Of a stretch of DNA of 64,000 nt, positions 1 to 9,751 are shown in pieces. The notes under the pieces were generated by a model. It was given only the letters and a program-made list of their open reading frames with translations, did no database searches and had not been told where the DNA came from. Source of the DNA: CBDAQV01 sp965199335 (GTDB lineage Bacteria; Pseudomonadota; Alphaproteobacteria; CALMVH01); the NCBI GenBank assembly GCA_965199335.1, contig CBDAQZ010000004.1, positions 62,001 to 126,000 of the forward strand. The letters are read 5' to 3'. Every line of letters starts with the position of its first letter. Positions within the stretch are counted from its first letter, which is position 1. A program made the translations under genes and the position numbers.

Positions 1-159
1 GAACGCCGCGTTATCGAGCGGCAGGCAAACATGCAGAAGCGTCGCAAATGCGACGATTGCGAACGCCGCGGAATAACGGAAGATCGGTGGCCAGGTTGCC
101 GCATCGACTCTTGCCGCAAGCGCTATTAGGGAAAGAGATTTATCGGCCGTAATAGTCAT
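1..159 (-). CDS. N-terminus of a membrane protein, possibly a sensor histidine kinase (partial)
   Basis: An open frame reads leftward from an ATG at 159 and leaves the window after 53 codons. After a short polar start comes WPPIFRYSAAFAIVAFATLL, a probable first membrane segment. A short polar head followed by an RY-type hydrophobic segment resembles the start of DUF4118-type sensor kinases of alphaproteobacteria, but no catalytic domain lies inside the window. The function is therefore a guess from the N-terminus only. Confidence 0.5.
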   Translation of the reverse strand, partial: MTITADKSLSLIALAARVDAATWPPIFRYSAAFAIVAFATLLHVCLPLDNAAF

Positions 160-225
160 TTATGATATGGATCAAACCTTGGAATTACCGACGGCAGCAG
201 GAAAACCGGGGTGGGACCGGTGTTC

Positions 226-495
226 CTATTTCGTGTTGAGGGCCCGCAGTTCAGGTTCGGCATACACGATGACGCGGGAGCGAAAGCCGTAATAACCGAT
301 CTTGACCACACCGGTCATACCCGACTGAATGTGTTCAACCCCGGCCTCGACCGCAGAGGCCTCGTCGGCAAAAGGCAGTTCGATTTTCAGGCCGGGACCG
401 TATTCCATGCATTTGAACCACCTTTGCGGGGCACGCAGAGGCACGAAGTCCCCGAACATGGGACGTTCGGCATTGTTGTCTGGATTTTCCGTCAT
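226..495 (-). CDS. Small hypothetical protein (89 aa)
   Basis: This is an 89-residue soluble protein of unknown function. A longer frame opens further upstream, but the ATG at 495 gives a compact protein that leaves about 100 bp before the divergent Fur-family gene. The sequence has a mixed alpha/beta look (LKIELPFADEASAVEAGVEH, then GVVKIGYYGFRSRVIVYAEP) with no membrane segment, signal peptide or cysteine pair. I do not recognise the family. Its divergent placement next to a zinc-uptake-type regulator could mean shared control, but no operator is visible. Confidence 0.6.
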   Translation of the reverse strand: MTENPDNNAERPMFGDFVPLRAPQRWFKCMEYGPGLKIELPFADEASAVEAGVEHIQSGMTGVVKIGYYGFRSRVIVYAEPELRALNTK

Positions 496-596
496 GGCGA
501 TAAGGGATGATATAGCGGATCGGGTCACATGGCAATGCGCGCCGCCGGGGCATCGATTGACAAAACCGGGCTGCAGGGCAGATAACTGATCCACAC

Positions 597-1034
597 ATGA
601 TCGCTGCAATCACCCATAACGCCAACAGCAAGGCCCAGGACCTGACCGGCTCACGCCGCGACGTGCTGGAGTTGATACAGGAGGCGGGCCAACCGATCAC
701 CGCCTACAAGGTGATCGAGGCGCTGCAGCTGAAACGCGGCAAGCAGGTCATGCCGCCGACAGTGTATCGCGCGATCGATTATCTTCGCCAGCAGGGTCTG
801 GTGCATAAGATCGCTTCGATCAGCGCCTATGTCACCTGCTGCGAGGCAGAGCATTCGGAAGCAAGCAGTCCGGCGCAATTTCTAATTTGCGAACGATGCG
901 GCAAGGCGTTCGAAATCGTCGACAACGAATTGCCGGACAGCCTGCTGGCCTATGCGCAGGCGATGAACTTCACCATCACAAGCCAGATCATCGAGCTGAA
1001 AGGCACCTGTGGGGATTGCCGCGCGGCAGCTTAG
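597..1034 (+). CDS. zur: Fur-family transcriptional regulator, Zur-like
   Basis: This is a 145-residue metal-dependent repressor of the Fur superfamily. The N-terminal winged helix (about residues 15-75) contains the family signature PTVYRAIDYLRQQGLVHKI. The C-terminal half carries two CxxC pairs, C98-E-R-C101 and C138-G-D-C141, which form the structural zinc site of Fur/Zur proteins. A paired cysteine and histidine near residues 81-86 could be further metal ligands. The relaxed histidine pattern and the spacing resemble Zur (zinc-uptake regulator) more than Fur, but no znuABC genes lie nearby. The subtype is an inference; family membership is clear. Confidence 0.85.
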   Translation: MIAAITHNANSKAQDLTGSRRDVLELIQEAGQPITAYKVIEALQLKRGKQVMPPTVYRAIDYLRQQGLVHKIASISAYVTCCEAEHSEASSPAQFLICERCGKAFEIVDNELPDSLLAYAQAMNFTITSQIIELKGTCGDCRAAA

Positions 1035-1714
1035 GCTGCCGGGTTCTTCAAGGTAACAGTCTTCTTGGCCGTTGCGGCATCCGCTTTCTCGGGATGCGGC
1101 ATCACGAGCAGCTTGCCTTGCTTAACTTCATCCGTCGAAGCCGCGGGTGCCGGCAGCGTCAGCAGTGCTGACGCCTCGATCGCCTTGGCCGGCGCGTCTG
1201 CGGTTATGAATCCCGCATCCTTGTCCTCGCGCAGCTGGAGGGCATTCTTGGCCTTAACCGCAAAGCCATTGATGGTATTGACCATCAGCTTGGCCACCGG
1301 CTTCGAGACAAGGCTGAGTACATTGAGTACGGCCGCGCCAGCCATGAGGTTGTCCGGCAAATCGTTGGGACGAATAAGCTGCAGGCCAAGTGTTACGCCG
1401 GCGCTGACGCCCGCCTTGATACCGACCTCGGCAAGGTTGGCATTGATTTCCTTTACCGCATCGTTCGACGAAATGCCGATAACCTTGGACAGGAACCTCA
1501 GCCCCACGCTCGGTTTGGCGTGTTGGGGCTCTGGCTCCTTCGTGGGAAGCGGCAACAATGACGAGCCGGTCTTCTGCAACTGCTCGACCATCCGGGCTGC
1601 GATCCGATCGATATCGACCTCGCTCAGTTGCGGTATGTTGATCGAATTTTCTGTGTCCGGCGAAGTCTTTGCCTCGGGCTTTGCGACCTCGTTATGATGC
1701 TTTTTCTTCGCCAT
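1031..1714 (-). CDS. Hypothetical protein with a central hydrophobic region
   Basis: The ATG at 1714 is preceded on the minus strand by a good Shine-Dalgarno sequence (AAGGAGAG), so the longer upstream frame is not used. The 227-residue product starts with a Lys/His-rich segment, then a helical stretch with the IPQLSEVDIDRIAARMVEQL segment. A glycine/alanine-rich region with moderately hydrophobic helices (about residues 95-160) follows. The C-terminal tail is rich in Ala, Pro and Lys. It ends tail-to-tail with the zur-like gene, the two frames overlapping by four bases. I do not recognise the family; the middle may associate with membranes. Confidence 0.7.
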   Translation of the reverse strand: MAKKKHHNEVAKPEAKTSPDTENSINIPQLSEVDIDRIAARMVEQLQKTGSSLLPLPTKEPEPQHAKPSVGLRFLSKVIGISSNDAVKEINANLAEVGIKAGVSAGVTLGLQLIRPNDLPDNLMAGAAVLNVLSLVSKPVAKLMVNTINGFAVKAKNALQLREDKDAGFITADAPAKAIEASALLTLPAPAASTDEVKQGKLLVMPHPEKADAATAKKTVTLKNPAA

Positions 1715-1909
1715 ATACGCTCTCCTTGAGACTCGTTTTGTAGCACGGAACGAAGGCGTCTTACCAGCGCGAAATGAGGGGAAACGCACAAAATTAAGAA
1801 AACGCAAAGTTATTTAACCATGCCTGCCCATAAATTTGCATGCGAAGCGCATAATAAAACGGTACCGGTGCGTTTAATAAGTAGGATGTCTGATTTCGAG
1901 GAGAGTTCG

Positions 1910-2230
1910 ATGCGCTACAAACTGCCGATCACAGCCATGGCTGCCGCTGCCCTGCTGGCCGTTACACCGGTGACGCCCGCCGCCGCACACGAATATTACC
2001 ATCATCACGGCGGTCCGGTTTTTGGCCTGTTCCGCGCCGTAACCGCGGTCGCCACCCTGCCCATCCGGGCAGCGGCCAGTGTCGTGCCGGTTCCTTACGC
2101 CTACCCGGTGCGCTACTATCCCCGTCCGGTGTATTATGCACAGCCCGCATATTACCCCGCTCCGGCCTACGCCTATCCGCAGCCCCAGGCAGTGTATGCC
2201 TATCCGCAGGGAGCCTATTACGGCCAGTGA
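1910..2230 (+). CDS. Exported Tyr/Pro/Ala-rich protein
   Basis: The ATG at 1910 follows a strong ribosome site (GAGGAGAG) and opens with a classic signal peptide: MRYK, a hydrophobic core (ITAMAAAALLAVTPV) and a cleavage site after PAAA. The mature 80-odd residues begin with a His-rich patch (EYYHHHGG). After one amphipathic stretch it becomes a low-complexity region built from repeated PVYY, PAYY and AYPQP units. Such proteins are usually periplasmic or surface-exposed. The His cluster might bind metal, but that is speculative. The stop codon overlaps the GTG start of the TetR gene, so the two are probably cotranscribed. Confidence 0.75.
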   Translation: MRYKLPITAMAAAALLAVTPVTPAAAHEYYHHHGGPVFGLFRAVTAVATLPIRAAASVVPVPYAYPVRYYPRPVYYAQPAYYPAPAYAYPQPQAVYAYPQGAYYGQ

Positions 2231-2892
2231 GCGAGAACGAGGACCCTGCGCAAGCGACCGGCCGGCCTGTACGCAAGGGCGGCCGGCCCTCGCTAGAGGC
2301 AGCCGGCCGGATAGAAGCCCGGATCGTGGCCATGGCACGTGAGCAGTTCTTTGCCCATGGCTATGGCGCGACCAGTATCGAGACAATCGCCCGCAAGGCG
2401 CACATCTCGAAACGCACCTTCTATGCCCGCTTCCAGAACAAGGCCGCTATTTTCAGTGCCGTCGTCAACGAGCTGATCGGGAAAGTCGTTCCCGGCAACA
2501 TCGATGGATTGTTCGAGGGCGCATCGTGCGAGACCATACTTCAGGGCCTCGCCCGCGCCATTCTGGCTGCCTCGCTGGCGCCCGATACGCTGGCCCTGCA
2601 ACGTGTCATCATCGCCGAGGCCACCCGCTTCCCCGAACTGGCCCTGGTCATGAACGAACAGGGCGCGCGCCAGGATGCGATCAGCCGCATCGCGACCCTG
2701 CTGGCACGCGAAACCCGATCAGGCCGGCTGGCTGTCGAAAATCCAGCCATCGCTGCCGAAATGTTCCTGCAACTGGTCATCGGCGTGCCGCAACGCCGCG
2801 CGATGGGCCTGGGTACGCCCATGACGCAAAGCGAACTGGATGATTGGGCGATGAGGGCCGTGCAACTGTTCCTCAACGGCGCCGCCTCGTAA
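2227..2892 (+). CDS. TetR/AcrR-family transcriptional regulator
   Basis: This 221-residue regulator starts at a GTG that overlaps the stop of the upstream exported protein (GTGA). After a basic, disordered lead (GRPVRKGGRPSLEAA) comes a typical TetR helix-turn-helix at about residues 30-75, including GATSIETIARKAHISKRTFY. The C-terminal ligand and dimer domain resembles the AefR-like type (IIAEATRFPELALVMNEQG). Such proteins often control efflux or envelope genes. No target is evident beyond possible autoregulation of the pair. Confidence 0.9.
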   Translation: MSENEDPAQATGRPVRKGGRPSLEAAGRIEARIVAMAREQFFAHGYGATSIETIARKAHISKRTFYARFQNKAAIFSAVVNELIGKVVPGNIDGLFEGASCETILQGLARAILAASLAPDTLALQRVIIAEATRFPELALVMNEQGARQDAISRIATLLARETRSGRLAVENPAIAAEMFLQLVIGVPQRRAMGLGTPMTQSELDDWAMRAVQLFLNGAAS

Positions 2893-2896
2893 CCGG

Positions 2897-3469
2897 CTAT
2901 TTGGTCGCGGGTATCGGCAGGGTCGTCGGCGCGGGGGCTGTTGCAGGCGCAACATCCTTGCGGCACTCCACCACCCAGATGTCGTAAATCGGATGATCCA
3001 TCGCCGCCAAGGACGGGCTGGAGGCGAACATCCAGCCGCTATATGCCTGTACCGGGGCCTCCCCGGCCTTCTGCTCGGAGACCACCAGAAAAGCGGCGGA
3101 TTCGGGCGTATCCTCGGGCGGGGCGCGGCGACAGGCTTTCACGACAATGTTGAGCGAGCCGAACGTGACCGTCTGACCGATCCTGGCTTCGATATGCGAT
3201 ACGCGCGCCGTTATCTTGTCGAGCGCCTGCAACTCCGCGATCGGCATATCCTCCATCGTGCCTGGCGGCGGCGCGGGCGGCAGGGGGACGTCTTCTACCG
3301 TTGGGGGGACATCCTTGGCATCCTTGGCCGTCTTTTCAGGCTTTGGCGCAGTCTCCGACCTGGCCGGCTTTACCGTTTCGACGTCGGGCCCATTCCCGAT
3401 TTCTTCCTGCGCAAGCGCTATGCCGGGCATCATCAGGCCAAGACAAAGCAGGACGCGCAAGAGCCTCAT
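2897..3469 (-). CDS. DUF2155 domain-containing exported protein
   Basis: This 190-residue protein has a signal peptide (MRLLRVLLCLGLMMPGIALA), a Pro/Lys-rich linker, then the conserved DUF2155 domain from about residue 75. Family hallmarks include ITARVSHIEARIG, VKACRRAPPEDTPESAAFL, the AYSGWMFASSPSL stretch and HPIYDIWVVEC. Two cysteines in the domain could form a disulfide. The family is typical of alphaproteobacteria, where it commonly sits near NDUFA12 and mlaD genes as it does here. Its start overlaps the stop of the methyltransferase gene (ATGA), indicating an operon. The molecular role is unknown. Confidence 0.9.
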   Translation of the reverse strand: MRLLRVLLCLGLMMPGIALAQEEIGNGPDVETVKPARSETAPKPEKTAKDAKDVPPTVEDVPLPPAPPPGTMEDMPIAELQALDKITARVSHIEARIGQTVTFGSLNIVVKACRRAPPEDTPESAAFLVVSEQKAGEAPVQAYSGWMFASSPSLAAMDHPIYDIWVVECRKDVAPATAPAPTTLPIPATK

Positions 3470-4218
3470 CAGGCCGGCTTTTCAGCGACGAAGCGCAGCC
3501 GGACATAATCCGCCACCCAGTGCCCCTCGGCATCGCGCAGGTAGGGTTCCAGCGTGTTTGCGATACGCTTGACGGCAGCATCGCGGTCGTGCGCCGGCAG
3601 GCGCATCAGCATCTGGCGTCCGAATAGTTTCAGCCACGGCTCGATGCCGGTGGGCAGCGGCGTCGGACGCTCGTACATGTCGATCGCGTGGATGCGGAAA
3701 CCGGCCTTTACCAGGCGTTCGCTATATTGCTCGGTGGTCGGGAAGTACCACAGGCGTTCGATCTCGGGCTCGATGCCGGCGTGGCGCAGGGCTTCCGTGA
3801 ACGCCGCCACGATGTGCGCCACGTTGCCCTTGCCTCCCATCTCGGCGACAAAATGGCCGCCCGGTTTCAGGGCCTGGTAGACGCCATCGACGACCGCCTG
3901 GGGATCGTGCGACATCCAGTGCAGGGCGGCGTTGCTGAATACGGCGTCGAATTCATTGGAAAACAGAAGGTGCTGGCCATCTCCCACATGCGCATCGACG
4001 CCTGCCGACACGGCGCTTGCGACCATGTCGGGGCTGCTGTCGATCGCGACGACGCTAGCGCCCGCCGCCTTGATCTCGAGCGCAAGCGTACCGTCGCCGC
4101 AGCCAAGATCGAGAACCCGCATGCCGGGCACGATGTTTAGGAGCGAGAGCAGCGAACGGCCAAGATCGCTGACAAAAGAGCCGTGGACCGCGTAGTCCGA
4201 CGTATCCCAGTTATTCAC
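3469..4218 (-). CDS. Class I SAM-dependent methyltransferase
   Basis: This 249-residue protein has a class I methyltransferase Rossmann fold. SAM motif I is VLDLGCGDGTLALEI (about residues 35-50), followed by an acidic post-I residue in VVAIDSSPDMV, and later FDAVFSNAALHWM and LKPGGHFVAEMGG. The layout resembles trans-aconitate 2-methyltransferase and related small-molecule enzymes; the ALHWM segment is typical. The actual substrate cannot be read from the sequence. The gene lies between mlaD and the DUF2155 gene in a tight leftward cluster. Confidence 0.88.
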   Translation of the reverse strand: MNNWDTSDYAVHGSFVSDLGRSLLSLLNIVPGMRVLDLGCGDGTLALEIKAAGASVVAIDSSPDMVASAVSAGVDAHVGDGQHLLFSNEFDAVFSNAALHWMSHDPQAVVDGVYQALKPGGHFVAEMGGKGNVAHIVAAFTEALRHAGIEPEIERLWYFPTTEQYSERLVKAGFRIHAIDMYERPTPLPTGIEPWLKLFGRQMLMRLPAHDRDAAVKRIANTLEPYLRDAEGHWVADYVRLRFVAEKPA

Positions 4219-4232
4219 GTGACGATGCTTCC

Positions 4233-4757
4233 TTAAGGATGGGCGGGGGCCGGCGCAGGGGCCGGAACCGGAGTAGAGCCGGTCGGCGCCGAGCCGGAAG
4301 TGTTGCTCTTGCCGAGGTTCTGCAGGTTGAAGATGACCTGCCCCAGAAGTTTTTCCAGGCTCGCAGCGGATTGCGTATCCGTGATCTCGGCACCAGGCTT
4401 CAGCATGTCCTCGGCGCTTCCCGGCTCCAGGGACATGTATTTATCGCCTAGCAGGCCCGGCGAGTTGACCGTGGCCAGCGTATCGCTGGGAATCTGGTAT
4501 TCGGGCTCGATCCCGAGATGCGCGATCGCCTGGAAGGTCTTGGGGTCGAGCGTGATCTTCGTCACCGTACCGACCTTGACGCCGCTGATACGGATCGCGC
4601 TACCGGGGGCCAGCCCGTCGACATTGGAGAACCGGGCAATCAGATCGTAGCCGCCTTTCTTGCTGTGCTCCTGATTGTGCAGGGCAAAATACAGGAAATA
4701 GCCCGCAATGAGAATGACGAGCGCGCCGATGACCGTTTCGAGGATATTGTGCTTCAT
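4233..4757 (-). CDS. mlaD: Outer-membrane lipid asymmetry protein MlaD
   Basis: MlaD is the periplasm-facing MCE subunit of the Mla phospholipid transporter, which maintains outer-membrane lipid asymmetry. The 174-residue protein has one N-terminal membrane anchor (ETVIGALVILIAGYFLYFAL). The MCE domain follows, with the signature VDGLAPGSAIRISGVKVGTV and the LATVNSPGLLGDKYMSLEPG segment. The C-terminus is Pro/Ala-rich. No mlaE or mlaF gene is adjacent, so the ABC part must be encoded elsewhere. The NDUFA12 gene lies directly upstream on the same strand, a common alphaproteobacterial arrangement. Confidence 0.93.
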   Translation of the reverse strand: MKHNILETVIGALVILIAGYFLYFALHNQEHSKKGGYDLIARFSNVDGLAPGSAIRISGVKVGTVTKITLDPKTFQAIAHLGIEPEYQIPSDTLATVNSPGLLGDKYMSLEPGSAEDMLKPGAEITDTQSAASLEKLLGQVIFNLQNLGKSNTSGSAPTGSTPVPAPAPAPAHP

Positions 4758-4766
4758 GATTTCTGT

Positions 4767-5165
4767 TTATTGAGGGGGCGACCAGGATTCGTAATCGCCG
4801 GTTGCGCGGTCGCGGTATCCGGCGCCGAGCGTGTGGCCCGGCGGCCGGTAGGCCATCTCGGTTCCGGTCAGGTTTGGCTCGGGGGGCTTCTGCCAGGAAC
4901 GGCGCAGCGGATTCGAGGCCGCCGGCGGATCTTTCTGCTGATGGTGCAGCCAGCCATGCCATTCGGGCGGCACGATCGAAGGTTCGGGGGCGCCGGCGTA
5001 CATCACCCAGCGGCGCTCATAGGTATGGGTATGCACGGGCTTGCCGCGATAATAGCGATTGCCTAGCTGGTCCTGTCCGACCAGAGTGCCACGGAACGCC
5101 GTCAGCCAGATCATGGAGGCCGATGACAGAGTTGACAGGATGCTGGCAATTTTTAGTTTTCGCAT
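4767..5165 (-). CDS. NADH:ubiquinone oxidoreductase subunit NDUFA12 (17.2 kDa accessory subunit)
   Basis: This is an accessory subunit of respiratory complex I found in alphaproteobacteria and mitochondria. From the ATG at 5165 the product has 132 residues, the usual size. The family core is RGTLVGQDQLGNRYYRGKP, then RRWVMYAGAPEPSIVPPEWH and WLHHQQKDPP, and ends with a GAGYRDRATGDYESWSPP segment. The longer frame upstream lacks family similarity and is rejected. The gene heads the leftward mlaD-methyltransferase-DUF2155 cluster. Confidence 0.93.
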   Translation of the reverse strand: MRKLKIASILSTLSSASMIWLTAFRGTLVGQDQLGNRYYRGKPVHTHTYERRWVMYAGAPEPSIVPPEWHGWLHHQQKDPPAASNPLRRSWQKPPEPNLTGTEMAYRPPGHTLGAGYRDRATGDYESWSPPQ

Positions 5166-5203
5166 GACAGGACTGTTCGTAACTGACGCAAAAGGATTTC
5201 GCA

Positions 5204-5674
5204 ATGGGCGGACGCATCGCAAATAAGCTGAAGGAACTGGGGATCGAATTGCCGGTGCCGGCAAGCCCGGTGGCGAACTACGTTCCCTATGTAATAACGG
5301 GAAACCTGCTGTACATCTCCGGGCAGCTGCCGATGAATGGTCAGGCGGTGATGGTTCAGGGCGTTCTGGGCGGAAGCCTGGGCGTGCCGGATGGCCAGCG
5401 CGGCGCGCGCCAATGCGCCGTGAACCTGCTGGCGCAGGCCAATGCCGCGCTTGACGGCGACCTCGACCGGATCGTGCGCGTGGTCAAGCTGGGTGTCTTC
5501 GTCGCCTGTACGCCCACTTTCTTCCAGCATCCGCAGGTCGCCAACGGCGCCAGCGACTTCATGGTCGAGGTTCTGGGCGATGCCGGCAAGCATGCGCGGG
5601 CCGCCGTCGGCGTTCCATCCCTGCCCCGCGAGGCGGCGGTGGAAATCGAGGCCGTCATGGAAATCGCGATTTAA
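5204..5674 (+). CDS. RidA-family protein (YjgF/YER057c/UK114)
   Basis: This 156-residue protein belongs to the RidA family, which hydrolyses reactive enamine/imine intermediates or serves related deaminase roles. The features are LLYISGQLPM near residue 40, the LDRIVRVVKLGVFVA strand-helix, and the C-terminal GKHARAAVGVPSLPREAAVEIEA block. The arginine in HARAAVG matches the conserved substrate-binding arginine. Length and pattern fit the longer subgroup rather than the ~128-residue archetype. It is transcribed divergently from the NDUFA12 cluster with a gap of about 40 bp. Confidence 0.9.
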   Translation: MGGRIANKLKELGIELPVPASPVANYVPYVITGNLLYISGQLPMNGQAVMVQGVLGGSLGVPDGQRGARQCAVNLLAQANAALDGDLDRIVRVVKLGVFVACTPTFFQHPQVANGASDFMVEVLGDAGKHARAAVGVPSLPREAAVEIEAVMEIAI

Positions 5675-5750
5675 AAAAGCCGCTTAAGTCCGTTTTAAGC
5701 CTAACGCCCGTAGTTAAAGGCCTGGACTTATAACTTTCGCGGGCGATCCA

Positions 5751-6638
5751 ATGCTATCCATCGGCGGCATTTTCATCACCATTTTCTGCATCTTCGGCGG
5801 CTTCATGGCCGAAGGCGGCAAGCTGGGCCCGGTCATCGAGGCCGCGCCCTTCGAACTGGTGATGATCTTCGGCGCCGCCATCGGGGCGCTGGTGGTGTCG
5901 AACAGCATGGAAGTGGTCAAGAACGTGTTGCGCGCCTTCGGCCAGATCATCAAGGGACCCAAATGGAAGCGGACGGACTACAACGACCTGCTCTGCCTGC
6001 TGTTCGAACTGATCAAGATCCTGAAGAACAAGGGCGCGGTCGGCCTGGAGCCGCACATCGAGAATCCTCATGAAAGCGCGATCTTCAGCAAGTACCCCAA
6101 GATAGCGCACGATCATTTTGTCTGCCCGTTCCTGTGCGACACGATGCGCATCATGACGATGAACGTATCCGATCCGCACCAGCTAGAAGACATCATGGAA
6201 AAGCAGCTGGAAAAGCATCACCACGAGGAGATGCGCGCCGCCGACGCCCTGCAGAGCATGGCCGACGGCCTGCCCGCGCTTGGCATCGTCGCTGCCGTGC
6301 TGGGCATCATCAAGACCATGGGATCGATCAACGAGCCGCCCGAGCAGCTGGGCAAGATGATCGGCGGCGCGCTGGTCGGAACGTTCCTCGGCGTGTTCCT
6401 GGCCTATGGCGTGGTCGGCCCGCTGGCAGGCCGCCTGAAGCAGCTGCATACCGAAGACTACCAGTTCATGTTGACGATCCGCGATTCGCTGGTGGCCTAC
6501 CTGCACGGCGCGGCCATACAGGTGGCGGTCGAGATCGGCCGCGGCGCGGTCCCGACCAGCAGCCAGCCCAACTTCGCCGAGCTGGAAGCCAGCCTGGAGA
6601 AACTGCGCAGCGACGCTCCGGCGGAAAAAGCGGCCTGA
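5751..6638 (+). CDS. motA: Flagellar motor stator protein MotA
   Basis: MotA forms the proton channel of the flagellar stator together with MotB. The 295-residue protein has two N-terminal membrane segments (residues 1-20 and 33-52), a large cytoplasmic domain, then two more. The conserved proline of the third segment lies in GLPALGIVAAVLGIIKTMG and that of the fourth in FLAYGVVGPLAGRL. The cytoplasmic loop has the family's HENPHES and FLCDTMRIMT elements. No motB or other flagellar gene is adjacent. The organism is therefore probably motile, with motor genes dispersed. Confidence 0.95.
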   Translation: MLSIGGIFITIFCIFGGFMAEGGKLGPVIEAAPFELVMIFGAAIGALVVSNSMEVVKNVLRAFGQIIKGPKWKRTDYNDLLCLLFELIKILKNKGAVGLEPHIENPHESAIFSKYPKIAHDHFVCPFLCDTMRIMTMNVSDPHQLEDIMEKQLEKHHHEEMRAADALQSMADGLPALGIVAAVLGIIKTMGSINEPPEQLGKMIGGALVGTFLGVFLAYGVVGPLAGRLKQLHTEDYQFMLTIRDSLVAYLHGAAIQVAVEIGRGAVPTSSQPNFAELEASLEKLRSDAPAEKAA

Positions 6639-6644
6639 AACGGC

Positions 6645-6989
6645 CTATTTCACCCGCGCTATGCTGACTTCGTAGCTGGCGGCATTCGGATCGTAGGGAA
6701 TGGTGCCGGCAAGATCGAAGGGTATGCCGCCTGGCCGCACGGTCAGCCACGAGCTGACCTGACGAAGCGTGCCGCCACCGCTGGCCTTTGCCGCGATCAG
6801 CAATTCTACTTTCGCCGTCGTCGTGCAGGCGCTCACGACGTCGCCCGTCAGGCGCACGACATTGCCCGATCCATCGCTCCACTGATCGATTTCCGACGAG
6901 AAGTTCTGGATGGAGACCTGTTCGACACCGCAGGCATAAGCGGGTACCGCCAGCAGGATCGACACCGCCGCCGCAATAAGGCGAATCAT
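6645..6989 (-). CDS. Small exported hypothetical protein
   Basis: This 114-residue protein begins with a signal peptide (MIRLIAAAVSILLAVPAYA) and a predicted cleavage before CGVEQ. Cleavage could make it a lipoprotein or leave a free N-terminal cysteine; a second cysteine (SACTTT) may pair with it. The remainder looks like a small beta-sandwich with alternating hydrophobic residues. I do not recognise a family. The start codon overlaps the stop of the acyltransferase gene (ATGA), so the two are probably translated together. Confidence 0.7.
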   Translation of the reverse strand: MIRLIAAAVSILLAVPAYACGVEQVSIQNFSSEIDQWSDGSGNVVRLTGDVVSACTTTAKVELLIAAKASGGGTLRQVSSWLTVRPGGIPFDLAGTIPYDPNAASYEVSIARVK

Positions 6990-7972
6990 GCCTGCAGCGT
7001 CCGGCGGGCGTGGAATTTGTTCTTCAATCTAAGGCTGGGCTTTTCGATCAGAAACCACGACAAGGCAGCCAAGGCCAGCACCGGACCAAGGCACAGCAGG
7101 AAAAGAACAATCGGGGTGAAGGCGATATCGTGGTGGCGCGCATACCAGATTACGCCTTGCAGCACCGGCCAGTGAAAGAGGTAGATGCCAAAGGAAAAAT
7201 CCGCCTTCATGACCAGGGCCGGACGCACATGCTGTGCAAGATAGATCACGAAGAACGGCAGGAAGAGGGTGAACAACGCGCGCAGTACCTCGTCCTGTAC
7301 CAGCGAGGGGTCCCATTGCAGGTGTAATGTGCCGATGAAATGCAGGGCGATGGCGATGGGCGGCGTGAACAAAGTCAGCACCAGCCCCGCGATGCTGAGC
7401 GGGCCCATGATCCGGTAATTGATTCGGCTGGTGTTGAGGAACAGCAGCACGCCCATGCCGAACATCATCAGGAACGGAACGACCAGCGCCGCCGCCGCAC
7501 TCAGGGCATCCAGATTGACCAGGTAGACCAGCCAGCACGCGGCGAAGAAAGCATTGAACCGATCCTCGCTCAGCACCGCGAACAATCCCAGCAACACGCA
7601 CATCGTGTAGCAGGCCATCTCCCACCAGATCGTCCAGGTCGGCATATCGACAAAGCCGGACATCGTATTGCCCTCGTAGCCGCGGCAAAGCGTGAATACG
7701 GCCCACGCCAGCGGCAGCGCCACAACCAGCGCCGGCACGATTCTAAGAGCGCGGTGAACCACGAAGACTTTCACCGACGGGCCGTCGGTCCAGCTTTTGG
7801 CGATAAGATAGCCGCTTATGACGAAAAACCCGTTCACCGCGATCTGGCCGATATCGTAGATGAACCCCCGCGTCGATACGCCCAGCAACATCCAGCAATG
7901 GACCAGCACGACGATAAGGCTGAGGGTAAGCCTCAGAAGCGTGAAGTTATTGCGATGAGCGATTCCGTTCAT
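6986..7972 (-). CDS. Acyltransferase 3 family membrane protein (OafA/YrhL-like)
   Basis: This 328-residue integral membrane protein has about ten hydrophobic segments. It starts with the acyltransferase-3 signature: NNFTLLRLTLSLIVVLVHCW, then VNGFFVISGYLIAKSW and VHRALRIVPALVVALP. These enzymes move acetyl or other acyl groups across the membrane onto sugars of O-antigen, exopolysaccharide or peptidoglycan. The usual catalytic histidine (VLVHCW) and the RxxR-type motif (HRALRIVPA) are present. No SGNH domain is attached. The substrate is unknown; proximity to glycosyltransferases further right suggests glycan decoration. Confidence 0.9.
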   Translation of the reverse strand: MNGIAHRNNFTLLRLTLSLIVVLVHCWMLLGVSTRGFIYDIGQIAVNGFFVISGYLIAKSWTDGPSVKVFVVHRALRIVPALVVALPLAWAVFTLCRGYEGNTMSGFVDMPTWTIWWEMACYTMCVLLGLFAVLSEDRFNAFFAACWLVYLVNLDALSAAAALVVPFLMMFGMGVLLFLNTSRINYRIMGPLSIAGLVLTLFTPPIAIALHFIGTLHLQWDPSLVQDEVLRALFTLFLPFFVIYLAQHVRPALVMKADFSFGIYLFHWPVLQGVIWYARHHDIAFTPIVLFLLCLGPVLALAALSWFLIEKPSLRLKNKFHARRTLQA

Positions 7973-7981
7973 CGCCCATCC

Positions 7982-9550
<1,569 letters not shown>

Positions 9551-9605
9551 GGCGGGCTTTCGTATGGATCGGCGCCGTTGGCGCTATGAGTTTGGATTAT
9601 TATGG

Positions 9606-9663
9606 TGCCCGGCAGACGGGCAATGCCCCTGGTGACGCTCCGAAAACCGGACCGCTCAGGGGC
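9606..9663 (-). promoter_or_regulatory. Putative leuA attenuator stem-loops
   Basis: Just after the leucine-codon run of the leader peptide, the leader RNA can form GCCCCTG/CAGGGGC (9663-9657 with 9631-9625) around a small inner hairpin. A second hairpin, TGCCCG/CGGGCA, lies at 9622-9606. The segment GGGGCATTGCCC between them can pair instead, giving mutually exclusive 1:2, 2:3 and 3:4 structures as in classical attenuators. No U-tract follows the last hairpin, so the final step may be Rho-dependent or translational. The pairing was read by eye, not folded. Confidence 0.6.
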
Positions 9664-9745
9664 GAATAAGTCGTAGAAGCAGCGCGCCCTCGAGACCCGA
9701 AAGGGCCTGGGTCGAAACAAAAGCTATGGTGGCTTCGCTGATCAC
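9656..9745 (-). CDS. leuL: Leucine-rich leader peptide of leuA
   Basis: A 29-codon frame begins at a GTG (9745-9743) and ends at the TGA at 9658-9656, in the same direction as leuA and about 105 bp ahead of it. Its product ends ALLLRLIRP. Six of 29 codons are leucine (CTT, CTC, CTG, CTT, CTA, CTT), four of them within five codons near the end. The predicted -10 box ends seven bases before the GTG, so the transcript would begin at or next to the start codon. A leaderless leader peptide is known for alphaproteobacterial trp attenuators. The symbol is by function. Confidence 0.7.
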   Translation of the reverse strand: MISEATIAFVSTQALSGLEGALLLRLIRP

Positions 9746-9751
9746 GGATCG

